Assembly (NCBI RefSeq): GCF_027595985.1
Contig: NC_073312.1
Span: forward strand, 4,613,051-4,677,050
Reading direction: 5' to 3'
Origin: Sorex araneus
Lineage: Eukaryota > Chordata > Mammalia > Eulipotyphla > Soricidae
Length of the DNA: 64,000 nt
Program-made: the position numbers and the translations under genes
Shown: piece by piece, positions 58,901-63,983 of the stretch
Position numbering within the stretch: position 1 is the first letter of the stretch
How the letters are laid out: every line of letters starts with the position of its first letter
The notes under the pieces: generated by a model
Told to the model about the DNA's origin: nothing
Database searches by the model: none
What the model saw: only the letters and a program-made list of their open reading frames with translations

Positions 58901-60441
58901 AGGGCAGTGAGTGGCTTCCCCGGACGCCCCCTCACCCCCCATGCGGCCTCTCGTGCCCCGCACCCCCTCGCGCCCACTCCGCTGCTCCGTGACCTGTCCC
59001 CCTCTGCACTTAAGGCTCTGTGGCTGGGGGCTGGAGCGATAGCACAGCGGGGAGGGCATCTGCCTTGCACGTGAGCGACCTGGGTTCGATTCCCAGCATC
59101 CCATATGGTCCCTGAGCACCGCCAGGGGTGATTCCTGAGTGCAGAGCCAGGAGTAACCCCTGTGCAACGCCGCGTGTGACCCAAAAAGAAAAAAAACAAA
59201 AAAACAAACAAACAAACAAACAAAGACTGTGGCTGATTTCCAGATCTTCCTACCAATGGCCCCTTAACCGTTGGGGGGTCCCCGGGGACGTCCCAGTGAT
59301 GCTTGGCCTGAGGACTGGGCCCGCAGCAGCCGTGCCGCACCCCTAAGGCCTCAAGGACACGTGACACGGGTGGGGGCCCCGGCTGGGCCTCCTGATGTCC
59401 ACTTCGAGGCTGCAGGGGCACCGGGACGCTGAGGTGCTGGCCCGGGTGCGGGAGGCCGGGCACTGCGCAAACAAGAGAAAATCTGCCCTGGGGGGCCGGA
59501 TACAGCAGGTGGGCGCCCGCCCTGCATGTGGCTGCCCCCCTTCCAGCCCCCCTTCCGGTCTCCTGAGCCCACCGGGAGTGACCCCTGAGCACGGCCAGGC
59601 ATGCCCCCCGCCCCCAAAACAAAACACAAACTTCATTCGCTACTTCCATGGTTCCAGTATCTGTGTCTCGGTGTCACATCTGACCTTAGCGTCCGCAGCA
59701 GCTCAAGGGGGTGGGCGCAGCCACAAGGGACCACCCTCCGCCCCGTCGTCAGCAGACCCAGGGCCGCGAGAGGCGTGCCCCCAAATTAGGAACTAGAATA
59801 ATTCGGAGCAGAGCACCAGCGCAGTGGGGAGGGCGCCTGCCTCATACTGGCTGACCCCGGCTGGGTCCCCGGCACCCAGAGGGCTCCCTGAATGCCGGGC
59901 CAGGAGTAAGCCCCCACCTACCCCGAAGAAACTCCACTAACCTTTGTGATGATCGATTTGCTCAAGCGGGCACCAGTAACATCTCCATCGTGAGACTTGT
60001 TACTGTTTTTGGCATATCAAATGCGCCACGGGGAGCTTGCCAGGCTCTGCCTTGGGGGCGGGATACTCTCGGTAGCTTGTCGGGCTCTCCGAGAGGGATG
60101 GAGGAATCGAACCCGGGTCTGGCGTGTGCAAGGCAAACGCCCTACCCGCTGTGCTATCGCAAAATTTCTTTTGTTTTTGCTTTTTGGGTTACACCCAGCA
60201 ATGCTCAGGGATTACTCCTGGTGGTGCTTGGGGGACCCTATGGGATGCTGGAAATCGAACCCAGGTCCACCGCTTGCCAGGCAAGCGCCCTTCCTGTTGT
60301 GCTATCTCTCCAGCCCCCAAAATAAAATTTCTTGGCCCCAATCATCTAACGGCTCTGCTGCCTCCAACGGAGGCCCCTGGCCGTGCGCCTCTCATCTGCC
60401 TCCCCCCCTTGAGCTACTGGGCCCCCCAGGTGCCTGCCCAG

Positions 60442-60479
<38 letters not shown>

Positions 60480-62453
60480 TTAGAGGGAGGCCCCAGCCAG
60501 CGGTGTCGGGCCTTGCTCCCGCTCTGGTGGGCTCTGGGACTCCGTGGGTGCTGGGGATCGAACCCAGCTCAGCCGCATGCCAGACAAGCGCCCTCCCCAG
60601 CGCTTTATCTCTGGGGGGCCCCAGCCCCCAGCAGAGACCAGGCCCCCCTCAGGGCTCACCCCGTACCCCATATTGGTCCCCACCAGCTCTCAGCGCCATT
60701 TTCTTTGGATGTTTTCTTGTTTGTCTGTGGGGGCAGGGGGCACACCCAGCAGTGCTCAGGGCTTCCTCCTGGCTCTGCACTCAGGAATTACTCCAGGCGG
60801 TTCCTGGGGGACCGCCGGGGATGCCCGGACGGGACCTGGGTCAGCCGAATGCCAGGCCAACGCCCTCCCCGCTGTGCTGTGGCTCCGCCTCTCAGCACCA
60901 CTTTTTTCCGCCACTTTCTAAGGCCGACCTGCTGCGAGCGGCTTTGCTGACCCGTGTCACCTCCCGTCCACCAGGGACCTGCCTGCAGTGCCAGCCCCAA
61001 GGCTCTGGCCTCCAGGCCCCCACTCTGGGCCCGTTTTGCCCCCAGAAACAGCTCCATGGCCTGAGGCCACCCCCAGGAGGGAGTCACCAGGGACCAAAGC
61101 AGAGGAAGGGGACCCCGAGCTGAGTCCCACGGGGGGACCCGGCCACGGCCTCCTCCCCACAGCCTGCTTAGTCTGCAGGACACACCTGCTCCCCAGCAGG
61201 GAGAGGGCTCACTCTGCAGGACCCACAGGGTCACATCCGTGCTACCGACGGTGCCTGGGAAACTGAGTCACGGGGAGGTCAGGCCCCCAGGGCCCCCTGT
61301 GCTCCCCCGAGAAGACCACAGGCCCCACCCGTGTCCTGGTGGTCCTGGCCCGGCCAACAACCATCACAGCACGGAGCCTGGGCTCGGGGCTGCCAGCCAC
61401 AGACCCCTGGCCCAGGACGGGGCGGGGAAGTGCCAGCCCAGCCAGGCGACCGAGGGCCAGTCACGGACGTCAGGTGGCTTGTGGGGTTTTGCTGTTGTTT
61501 TGTTTTGGGGCCACACCTGGCAGTACTCCTGCTTCTGCTTCAGGAATGACTCCTGGAGGGGACGTGGGATGCCACAGAGGGCATCAGGGATCAAACCCGG
61601 GTTAGGCACCTGCAGGGTAAACACCCTCGCACCTGTACTATCGCAGCTCGCCTGGTAGTAGGGGGGCTGCAGGGGGTGCAACGGCGGGCGGAGATCAGGA
61701 TGCCATCCTCTGCACCGCGGAACACCAAAAGACACACACAGGTCTGGTTTGCTGGTCTGCCACGTTAACAAAGGCTGAAACGTGTGGAATTCACTGCATG
61801 CAACCTTCAAATTATTATTTGCTCAAGAGAGTCATGTAGGGGCGGGAGCAATAGTCCAGCGGGGAGGGCGTTTGCCTTGTACTCGGCCGACCCGGGTTCG
61901 ATATCCGGCGTCCCATAGGGTCCCCCCAACCAACGCCAGAAGTAATTCCTGAGTGCAGAGCCAGGAGTAACCCTGAGCATCGCTGGTGTGACCCAAAAAG
62001 GGGAAAAAAAAAAAGAGAGTAATGGAATGAAGTGAAATGCTCTCACTGTCTTACAGCACATCTCAGCTGGGCGTGCTCAGCTGCCACCTGGGGAGAGTCA
62101 TCCCGACCTGACAGCGCAGCTCACAGCTGCGGAGGCTGCGCCCAGGTAGGGGGTCTGCGCGCGGCGGCTTCTCAGCAACCAGGCGGGGGCGGGGCCTCTG
62201 CGGGTGGGCGTGGCCTCCCTGTATGGGCGTGGTTTATGTGGTGGGCGGGGCCTCCCGCGGATGTCCCGCCCCGCGTCCGCAGCCGCCCGATCCCCCGACG
62301 CCGGTGGCGGCCATCGCGGCCCACTCACCTCGCCACGGCTTCCACCGAGCCTGGGATCGCCTTGCCGCCGTCCTCGCCGCCGTCGTAGAGCACTCCCGAG
62401 ATGTCCAGCAGCACCCCGCGCACTCCAGCTAGCCGCTCGCCCCACGCGGCCAT
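33472..62453 (-). CDS. LHPP: LHPP, phospholysine phosphohistidine inorganic pyrophosphate phosphatase (7 exons)
   Basis: The CDS on the - strand joins 62453-62329, 53718-53531, 51551-51398, 46976-46913, 46513-46421, 42238-42147 and 33568-33472. It encodes 270 aa, the same length as human LHPP. All introns are GT-AG with consistent phases. It is a haloacid-dehalogenase (HAD) superfamily phosphatase that acts on phosphohistidine, phospholysine and pyrophosphate and needs Mg2+. Motif I is [10 protein letters not shown] with nucleophile Asp17 and Ser19. Motif II is FCTNES (52-57). The conserved Lys is in VVGKPSPE (Lys189). The Mg-binding acidic motif is [13 protein letters not shown] with Asp214. 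All expected catalytic residues are present, so the gene looks functional. The known protein is cytosolic/nuclear, and a tumour-suppressor role is reported. The start ATG gives [13 protein letters not shown], matching the human N-terminus. The gene spans about 29 kb here, against roughly 150 kb in human (from memory). Confidence 0.98.
34322..34563. repeat. CA-rich array
   Basis: ACACACAACCACAC-type units, ending in a pure CA run at about 34517-34545. GT on the LHPP sense strand. Confidence 0.92.
34995..35262. repeat. GT/TGTC array
   Basis: TGTGTGTCTG and TGTGCCTGTG units on the + strand. Orientation is opposite to most arrays in LHPP. Confidence 0.92.
36028..36194 (+). mobile_element. SOR-type SINE, complete, forward
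   Basis: Perfect 14-bp target-site duplication AGAAGTGACGGCTG at 36015-36028 and 36195-36208; A-run tail. A clean, fairly recent insertion in LHPP intron 6, antisense to the gene. Confidence 0.96.
37012..37150. repeat. CA-rich array with ACACGTGC units
   Basis: CACATGCACG and ACACACGTAC units. Confidence 0.85.
37983..38250. repeat. degenerate CA/CATA array
   Basis: ATACACACATGTACATACAC-type units grading into ATGTGCACATAC. Confidence 0.8.
38272..38420. repeat. CA microsatellite
   Basis: Near-pure CACACACAC blocks broken by CCA, interrupted by a unique ~40-bp segment. Confidence 0.92.
39190..39295. repeat. CA run followed by CG run
   Basis: About 30 bp of pure CA directly followed by GCGCGCGCGCGCG, then degenerate ACACAT units. 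Confidence 0.92.
39329..39570 (+). mobile_element. long-type SOR SINE, forward
   Basis: Keeps GGTTCGATTCCTCTGTCCCT, GTGGTGTATTCGATATGCCA and TACTGGTGCCCGCTCGAGCA. Target-site duplication ACACCAACC at 39320-39328 and 39571-39579. Confidence 0.9.
40428..40550. promoter_or_regulatory. AT-rich island with homeodomain cores, LHPP intron 6
   Basis: At least five TAATTA/TAATTG-type cores (CTTAATTAGC, CGTAATTGTAATTACC, CAATTACGCC, CCAATTAAAC) and GGATTATATTAGG within 120 bp in very GC-rich DNA. This is typical of developmental conserved non-coding elements; conservation itself was not tested. Confidence 0.5.
42147..42238 (-). CDS. LHPP: LHPP exon 6 (residues 209-239)
   Basis: 92 nt encoding [19 protein letters not shown] and [11 protein letters not shown], the most conserved segment, with Mg-binding Asp214. 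Donor GTGAGC. A SINE begins 44 bp upstream of the acceptor. Confidence 0.97.
42283..42437 (+). mobile_element. SOR-type SINE, forward, near LHPP exon 6
   Basis: GGGCTGGAGCGACGGCACAG to CACTGCCGGGTGTGGC; it has lost its A-tail. It lies 44 bp from the exon 6 acceptor, so it may contribute to the branch-point region in antisense. Confidence 0.88.
42696..42864 (-). mobile_element. SOR-type SINE, complete, reverse
   Basis: Perfect 15-bp duplication ACAAGCTTTACTTTT at 42681-42695 and 42865-42879. Near-consensus sequence suggests a young copy. Confidence 0.96.
43050..43325. repeat. irregular GT-rich array
   Basis: TGTGTGCATG, TGTGTACAGG and TGTTTTGTGTG units; CA on the LHPP sense strand. Confidence 0.85.
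43505..43645. promoter_or_regulatory. AT-rich island with CTCF-like site, LHPP intron 5
   Basis: GCAATTATTGCC palindrome, GAATCATTTAGGATTT and AAATCATTGGCAAG. GTCAAGAGGGCGCTG at about 43603 is one mismatch from the AGGGGGCGCT CTCF core. No repeat signature. Confidence 0.45.
43850..44035 (+). mobile_element. SOR-type SINE, complete, forward
   Basis: 20-bp duplication at 43830-43849 and 44036-44055 with one mismatch (AAAGTCTCGG/AAAGTCTTGG, then GGGTTCTGGG). The head carries the GGGTAGGGCG variant. Confidence 0.96.
44128..44313 (-). mobile_element. SOR-type SINE, complete, reverse
   Basis: Duplication TAGGTCGATATTCT at 44114-44127 against TAGGTCGGTATTCT at 44314-44327; long T-run. It forms an inverted pair with the copy ending at 44035. 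Confidence 0.95.
44383..44470 (+). mobile_element. SOR-type SINE 3' fragment, forward
   Basis: GATCCCCAGCACCGTCTGCA, then GAGCACAGAGTCAGGTGTGG and an A-rich tail. Truncated and diverged. Confidence 0.5.
44550..44706 (+). mobile_element. SOR-type SINE, forward, small head deletion
   Basis: GGGGCCGGAACGATAGGACA, a loss after GGGCGTCTG, then AAGTTCAATCCCCAGCATCC through GTGTGACCCAAAAGGG. Its tail runs into a GAAAA array. Confidence 0.88.
44707..44758. repeat. GAAAA microsatellite (left)
   Basis: AAAAGAAAAG units between two forward SINEs. Confidence 0.92.
44759..44935 (+). mobile_element. SOR-type SINE, complete, forward
   Basis: Full copy inserted between two GAAAA arrays, which probably represent the expanded tail and target of successive insertions. 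Confidence 0.93.
44932..45020. repeat. GAAAA/GAAGA microsatellite (right)
   Basis: AAAAGAAAAG and GGAAGAGAAAAGAAGAG units after the SINE at 44759. Confidence 0.92.
45303..45455 (-). mobile_element. SOR-type SINE, degraded, reverse
   Basis: AGGCCACCCCCCGCAGTGCT, CTCCTGGCAGGCTCGGGGGC and CCTCCCCGCTGCGTCACTGC. Confidence 0.65.
45771..45960 (+). mobile_element. SOR-type SINE, complete, forward
   Basis: Duplication GGTGTTTTGA at 45761-45770 and 45961-45970, with a pure A-run of about 25; a young copy. Confidence 0.95.
46178..46300 (-). mobile_element. SOR-type SINE, degraded, reverse
   Basis: GGGTCACACCCAGCTGTGCG, CCTGTGCTCAGGGGCCTCTC and GGCGCTGCCCAGGGAGCATC. Confidence 0.5.
46421..46513 (-). 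CDS. LHPP: LHPP exon 5 (residues 178-208)
   Basis: 93 nt in phase 0 at both ends. It encodes [20 protein letters not shown] with the conserved Lys189 of the active site. Acceptor CTCCGCAG; donor GTGAGC. Confidence 0.96.
46913..46976 (-). CDS. LHPP: LHPP exon 4 (residues 156-177)
   Basis: This 64-nt exon encodes [20 protein letters not shown] plus Glu. The acceptor reads CTTGCAG. The donor is GTACCG, a weaker consensus than the other LHPP donors. Intron 4 below it is only about 400 bp. Confidence 0.95.
47538..47975. repeat. CACAGA array, about 440 bp
   Basis: ACACACAGACAC, ACACTCAGATAC and CAAAGACACATG units with long-range repeats. It ends in a pure CA run at about 47947-47972. Confidence 0.97.
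48292..48580. repeat. CATCCCTCC-type tandem array
   Basis: Units CATCCCTCC, CATCCCCCCG and CATCCATCCCG of 10-12 bp on the + strand; G-rich (GGATG) on the LHPP sense strand. Confidence 0.95.
49075..49185 (+). mobile_element. SOR-type SINE fragment, forward
   Basis: GACCTGGGTTCCAGCTGTGC, GGTCCCCTGAGCACCGCCAG and GAGTGACCCCCAAGCACAGA. The head is lost. Confidence 0.65.
49556..49770. promoter_or_regulatory. AT-rich island, LHPP intron 3
   Basis: CCGGTAATTCCGCC, GAGCCATTAACC, CGTAAACAGCTTAATT (FOX plus homeodomain-like), GCATGACAGAAG and CAAATGTAAATCATCC. Conserved-element character is inferred from composition and motif density. Confidence 0.45.
49962..50146 (+). mobile_element. SOR-type SINE, complete, forward
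   Basis: Duplication AAAAGCTAAAAGCT at 49948-49961 against AAAAGCCAAAAGCT at 50147-50160. The tail is an AAATA-type run. Confidence 0.95.
50421..50585 (+). mobile_element. SOR-type SINE, strongly degraded, forward
   Basis: GGGCGGGGGAGACAGCGCAG, TATGCAGCCGACTCCCCCGC, GCCAGGAATAATCCTGAGCA and CAAAACCGGGAA. Confidence 0.5.
50866..50970 (-). mobile_element. SOR-type SINE, internally deleted, reverse
   Basis: GGGGGCCACACCCGGCGATG, CTCACTCCTGGGAATCGAAC and GTGCCATCTCTCTGCCCCC. The 60-bp middle is missing. Confidence 0.7.
50986..51151 (-). mobile_element. SOR-type SINE, complete, reverse
   Basis: Duplication GCAGTGCGACTCT at 50973-50985 against GCACTGCGACTCT at 51152-51164. It sits about 40 bp from the donor-copy array of LHPP intron 3. 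Confidence 0.94.
51190..51397 (-). repeat. tandem array of splice-donor-like units abutting LHPP exon 3
   Basis: On the - strand, units of about 14-15 bp such as GGGGACCGGGTGAGG repeat to the exon 3 border. There are nine exact GTGAG copies besides the authentic donor, plus three GTGAC/GTGAT variants. Three of the nine decoys share the ACCGG^GTGAG context of the real donor. Confidence 0.95.
51398..51551 (-). CDS. LHPP: LHPP exon 3 (residues 105-156)
   Basis: Acceptor TCCTGCAG above 51551. It encodes [17 protein letters not shown] and [16 protein letters not shown] and ends SLGTG. The donor GTGAGT starts at 51397 and runs directly into a tandem array whose units copy this donor. The exon ends in phase 2, so read-through past the donor gives GGG TGA, an immediate stop. 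Confidence 0.97.
51965..52215. repeat. CA-rich array with a 96-bp tandem duplication
   Basis: The block containing CACCTGAACACATACACACT and GTGGACGCACACACAGACC occurs at about 52001-52096 and 52097-52196 with very few differences. Confidence 0.95.
52464..52562 (-). mobile_element. SOR-type SINE, internally deleted, reverse
   Basis: TGGGGCCACACCCAGCTGCG, ATATGGGATGCCGGAGATCA and GTGCAAGGGCCCTCCCCGCT. Confidence 0.65.
52845..53390. repeat. composite CA array with repeated unique cores
   Basis: A core like ATATTCCCGCAGCACACTAT or CCTGCAGCACTCAGTATCA occurs six times (about 52911, 52975, 53049, 53140, 53230, 53300), separated by CA-rich runs of variable length. Confidence 0.93.
53531..53718 (-). 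CDS. LHPP: LHPP exon 2 (residues 42-105)
   Basis: Acceptor CGCAG just above 53718; donor GTGAGC below 53531. It encodes [17 protein letters not shown], with HAD motif II (Thr54-Asn55), and the cap-domain start [17 protein letters not shown]. The first base completes Arg42. Confidence 0.97.
54298..54556. promoter_or_regulatory. AT-rich island with homeodomain cores, LHPP intron 1
   Basis: GAATTATCAATTACG, GTGGTTAATTGCCC, CATAAAGG, GCAGTTAATACG, CAAGTTAATGG and GACTAATTACCGC over about 250 bp, with GCAGCTGCG E-box. The strongest of the four islands in LHPP. Confidence 0.5.
55007..55172 (+). mobile_element. SOR-type SINE, forward, head deletion
   Basis: GCACAGCGGGGAGGGCGCTG, CCCCGAGCACCGCCAGGAGT and CCTAAAAGCAAAAAGGG. 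Parts of the A- and B-box region are lost. Confidence 0.75.
55484..55592 (-). mobile_element. probable old SOR-type SINE remnant, reverse
   Basis: GGGGACTGAACCCGGGTCTC, CGCATGCAGGGTGGACGGCC and TCTGAGCCACTCCCCGGCC. Diverged. Confidence 0.4.
55645..55797 (-). mobile_element. SOR-type SINE, degraded, reverse
   Basis: CAGCGGTGCTCAGGTCTGAC, CGGCTCTGTGCTCAGGGATC, GACCGTATGCGGTGCCGGGA and TCGAACCCGGG. Confidence 0.6.
56188..56705. repeat. about 26-bp minisatellite
   Basis: Unit CCCGCACCCCTCCCCGGGAC plus CCACTT, with shorter variants; roughly 20 copies over 520 bp. On the LHPP sense strand it is G-rich. Confidence 0.97.
57600..57865. repeat. CA/CACAGA array
   Basis: ACACACAGACTCAC and ACACAATCAC units. 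Confidence 0.92.
57965..58244. repeat. 30-36-bp tandem repeat, about 8.5 copies
   Basis: Unit GAGTGGACAGACGCTGAGGG then CTGGCCCCGGGTTACA. Units differ by loss of GACG-like bases (GACACTG form) and by an end of TTA, TTACA or TTATA. Confidence 0.97.
58670..58832. repeat. about 30-bp tandem repeat, six copies
   Basis: Unit CACTGGACAGCCCGAGGGCA then CCCC. Copies become more diverged toward the right. Confidence 0.9.
59027..59222 (+). mobile_element. SOR-type SINE, complete, forward
   Basis: Duplication CTGTGGCTG at 59018-59026 (one base altered upstream) and 59227-59235. The tail evolved into an AAAC array. Confidence 0.93.
59490..59625 (+). mobile_element. SOR-type SINE remnant, forward
   Basis: GGGGGGCCGGATACAGCAGG, then CCACCGGGAGTGACCCCTGA and GCACGGCCAGGCATGCCCC with an AAAAC tail. 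Confidence 0.45.
59803..59925 (+). mobile_element. SOR-type SINE, degraded, forward
   Basis: GAGCACCAGCGCAGTGGGGA, GGGCGCCTGCCTCATACTGG and GGGCCAGGAGTAAGCCCCC. Confidence 0.55.
59952..60160 (-). mobile_element. long-type SOR SINE, reverse, head interrupted
   Basis: ATCGATTTGCTCAAGCGGGC through CCGCTGTGCTATCGC. Its extreme head (CTCCAGCCCC) is missing exactly where a short-type copy follows. Confidence 0.88.
60171..60323 (-). mobile_element. SOR-type SINE, reverse, next to the long-type copy
   Basis: CTTTTTGGGTTACACCCAGC to CTCTCCAGCCCC. Duplication AAAATTTCTT at 60161-60170 and 60324-60333. The tail-proximal CTCTGCACTCAGGAATTACC block is deleted. Confidence 0.9.
60443..60480. repeat. TATC microsatellite
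   Basis: About nine TATC units between two reverse SINEs. Confidence 0.97.
60484..60620 (-). mobile_element. SOR-type SINE, degraded, reverse
   Basis: CTGGGGATCGAACCCAGCTC, AGCCGCATGCCAGACAAGCG and TTTATCTCTGGGGGGCCCC, next to a TATC microsatellite. Confidence 0.6.
60737..60892 (-). mobile_element. SOR-type SINE, reverse, moderately diverged
   Basis: GGCACACCCAGCAGTGCTCA, CTGGCTCTGCACTCAGGAAT, AATGCCAGGCCAACGCCCTC and TGTGGCTCCGCC. Confidence 0.85.
61493..61650 (-). mobile_element. SOR-type SINE, reverse, diverged
   Basis: TTTTGGGGCCACACCTGGCA, GGATCAAACCCGGGTTAGGC and CACCTGTACTATCGCAGCTC. Confidence 0.75.
61837..62012 (+). mobile_element. SOR-type SINE, complete, forward
   Basis: Duplication AAGAGAGTCATG at 61825-61836 against AAGAGAGTAATG at 62013-62024; A-run tail. 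It lies inside LHPP intron 1, about 320 bp from exon 1. Confidence 0.93.
62329..62453 (-). CDS. LHPP: LHPP exon 1 (codons 1-41 plus 2 nt)
   Basis: ATG at 62453-62451; donor GTGAGT follows base 62329. It encodes HAD motif [16 protein letters not shown], with the catalytic Asp17. It sits inside the CpG island and ends in phase 2. Confidence 0.97.
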
Positions 62454-62530
62454 TGCGCCCGAAAGTGTGTCTCAGACTCGGCGTCCCAGCCGGCAGCTGC
62501 GAGTGCGGCTGCGCCGGCGCGCGGAGGCTC

Positions 62531-62545
62531 CTGGGAAGTGTAGTT
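62531..62545 (-). promoter_or_regulatory. ZNF143/THAP11-type promoter motif
   Basis: On the - strand this reads AACTACACTTCCCAG, close to the known core ACTACAATTCCCA used by ZNF143 at CpG-island promoters. It lies about 80-90 bp upstream of the LHPP ATG, where such sites usually sit. Confidence 0.6.
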
Positions 62546-62743
62546 CGTCGGGGAAGGCCCCACGCTGACCCGGCTTGAAGGCCCCGCCTGGCTCCCGCCT
62601 GCTCCCGGGTCACGCGGGGCCCACGTGGGCAGTGGGCAGATGGCAGCGGAAGCAGAGAGCAGCACTCTGGGAAGGGCGCAGGGCCAGTCGAGATACCCGG
62701 GGGCCTGGGGGAAAGCGGCAGGCACAGGGGACCGGTGAGCCAG

Positions 62744-62826
62744 GTTCCCTCTGGCATCCCAGATGGTCCCCGAGCATCTCCAGGGATGGTTCCTGAGTGT
62801 AGAGCAAGGAGTAACCCCCGAGTGTT
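62744..62826 (+). mobile_element. SOR-type SINE 3' half, forward
   Basis: CTGGCATCCCAGATGGTCCC, GAGCATCTCCAGGGATGGTT and CAAGGAGTAACCCCCGAGTG. The head is absent. Confidence 0.75.
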
Positions 62827-62979
62827 GGATAACATGGGGGTGTCCTTGCTCCTCCCGCGGGAGCTTAGGTTTATTGAGTTACTCCCACAACAGTGCCCCC
62901 GAGGCACACCCAATTCCACCAAGCACTAATTATTATCAAGCACTAATAATCCTATGTTTATTTAAAATAAATAAATGTT

Positions 62980-63152
62980 GGGGCTGGAGCAATAGCACAG
63001 CGGGTAGGGCGTTTGCCTTGCACGCGGCCGACCCGGGTTCTAATCCCAGCATCCCATATGGTCCCCTGAGCACCGCCAGGGGTAATTCCTGAGTGCAGAG
63101 CCAGGAGCAACCCTTGTGCATCTCCGGGTGTGACCCAAAAAGCAAAAAAATA
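62980..63152 (+). mobile_element. SOR-type SINE, complete, forward
   Basis: Duplication AAATAAATGTT at 62969-62979 and 63153-63163. It shares the GGGTAGGGCG and GGTTCTAATCC variants with the copy at 43850, so both probably come from one sub-lineage. Confidence 0.95.
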
Positions 63153-63737
63153 AAATAAATGTTAATTCCATCAAGCATTAATTATTATCAAGCACTAAGA
63201 ATCCTGTGTTGCTTCTCTCTTTCCTTTATGTTATTTGCGTGGCTTAGCAATGTCTTTTTGTATGGATGCAGGAAGACAGTTGATGCTACGCTTTTGTAGC
63301 ATGTGAGTTAACTGACTCCGAAATAATATTGACTCCTGGGCATCTATATTTACTTGATTCAAGCCTCAGTTGCCCTTAGTTCCTAGCACTCCAAAAGCAG
63401 GGTCCTGGCGAAGGGACTGGATGGACCCAGGGCAAGCTGTGAGCTACCCTGGCATCAAAAGGGGACAAGCTAAGTGCCGTGAGTATAATAAGTTACGAGC
63501 ACGGTCATGGACAAACTCTATCATGACCCGAAAAGAAGCAACTGAATAAGGACCCTGCTGGGGTTAGGAAAGACTAACCTGGCCTGAGCACTGTGGTCTG
63601 GGATATATAGCAAGATGTCCCCAGGAAGAACCACCCTTTAAGCTTAATATATCTCTTACTATGTTCATAAAAATGACTAGAAATATTACAAGCAGTAAAT
63701 TTACTATGATTGCTTAAATGGATGACTAGCTGAGGAG

Positions 63738-63983
63738 GGCTGGAGCGATAGCACAGCGGGTAGGGCGTTTGCCTTGCATGCAGCCTACTGGGCTCGATTC
63801 CTCTGTCCCTCTCGGAGAGCCCGGCAAGCTACCGAGAGTATCCCGCCCGCACGGCAGAGCCTGGCAAGCCACCCGTGGCGTATTCGATATGCCAAAAACA
63901 GGAACAAGTCTCTCAATGGAGACACTACTGGTGCCCGCTCGAGTAAATCGATGAACAAGGGGACGACAGTGCTACAGTGATAG
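63738..63983 (+). mobile_element. long-type SOR SINE, complete, forward
   Basis: 246 bp with duplication TAGCTGAGGAG at 63727-63737 and 63984-63994. The tRNA-like head is followed by GAGAGCCCGGCAAGCTACCG, GGCGTATTCGATATGCCAAA and CTACTGGTGCCCGCTCGAGT. It lacks an A-run and ends near GACAGTGCTACAGTGATAG. Confidence 0.95.

Larger units (their letters stand above)
53719..62328 (-). other. LHPP: LHPP intron 1
   Basis: 8.6 kb. It holds an AT-rich island at 54298-54556, a 26-bp minisatellite at 56188-56705, a CA array at 57600-57865, two more minisatellites at 57965-58832 and about a dozen SINEs. Sp1/KLF-type boxes occur near its 5' end. Confidence 0.85.
62160..62640 (-). promoter_or_regulatory. 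LHPP: LHPP CpG-island promoter region
   Basis: A CpG-dense block covers LHPP exon 1 and both sides of it. It holds several GC/CACCC-type boxes (GGGGCGGGGCC, three GGGCGTGG copies, GGGCGGGGCC) at about 62187-62270, just inside intron 1. No TATA box is seen, consistent with a housekeeping-type promoter. The transcription start must lie between about 62454 and 62600. Confidence 0.75.

Noticed and set aside
63165-63730. possible endogenous retrovirus or LINE piece upstream of LHPP
   Set aside because: No LTR ends, reverse-transcriptase motif or coding frame could be seen, so no family was assigned.
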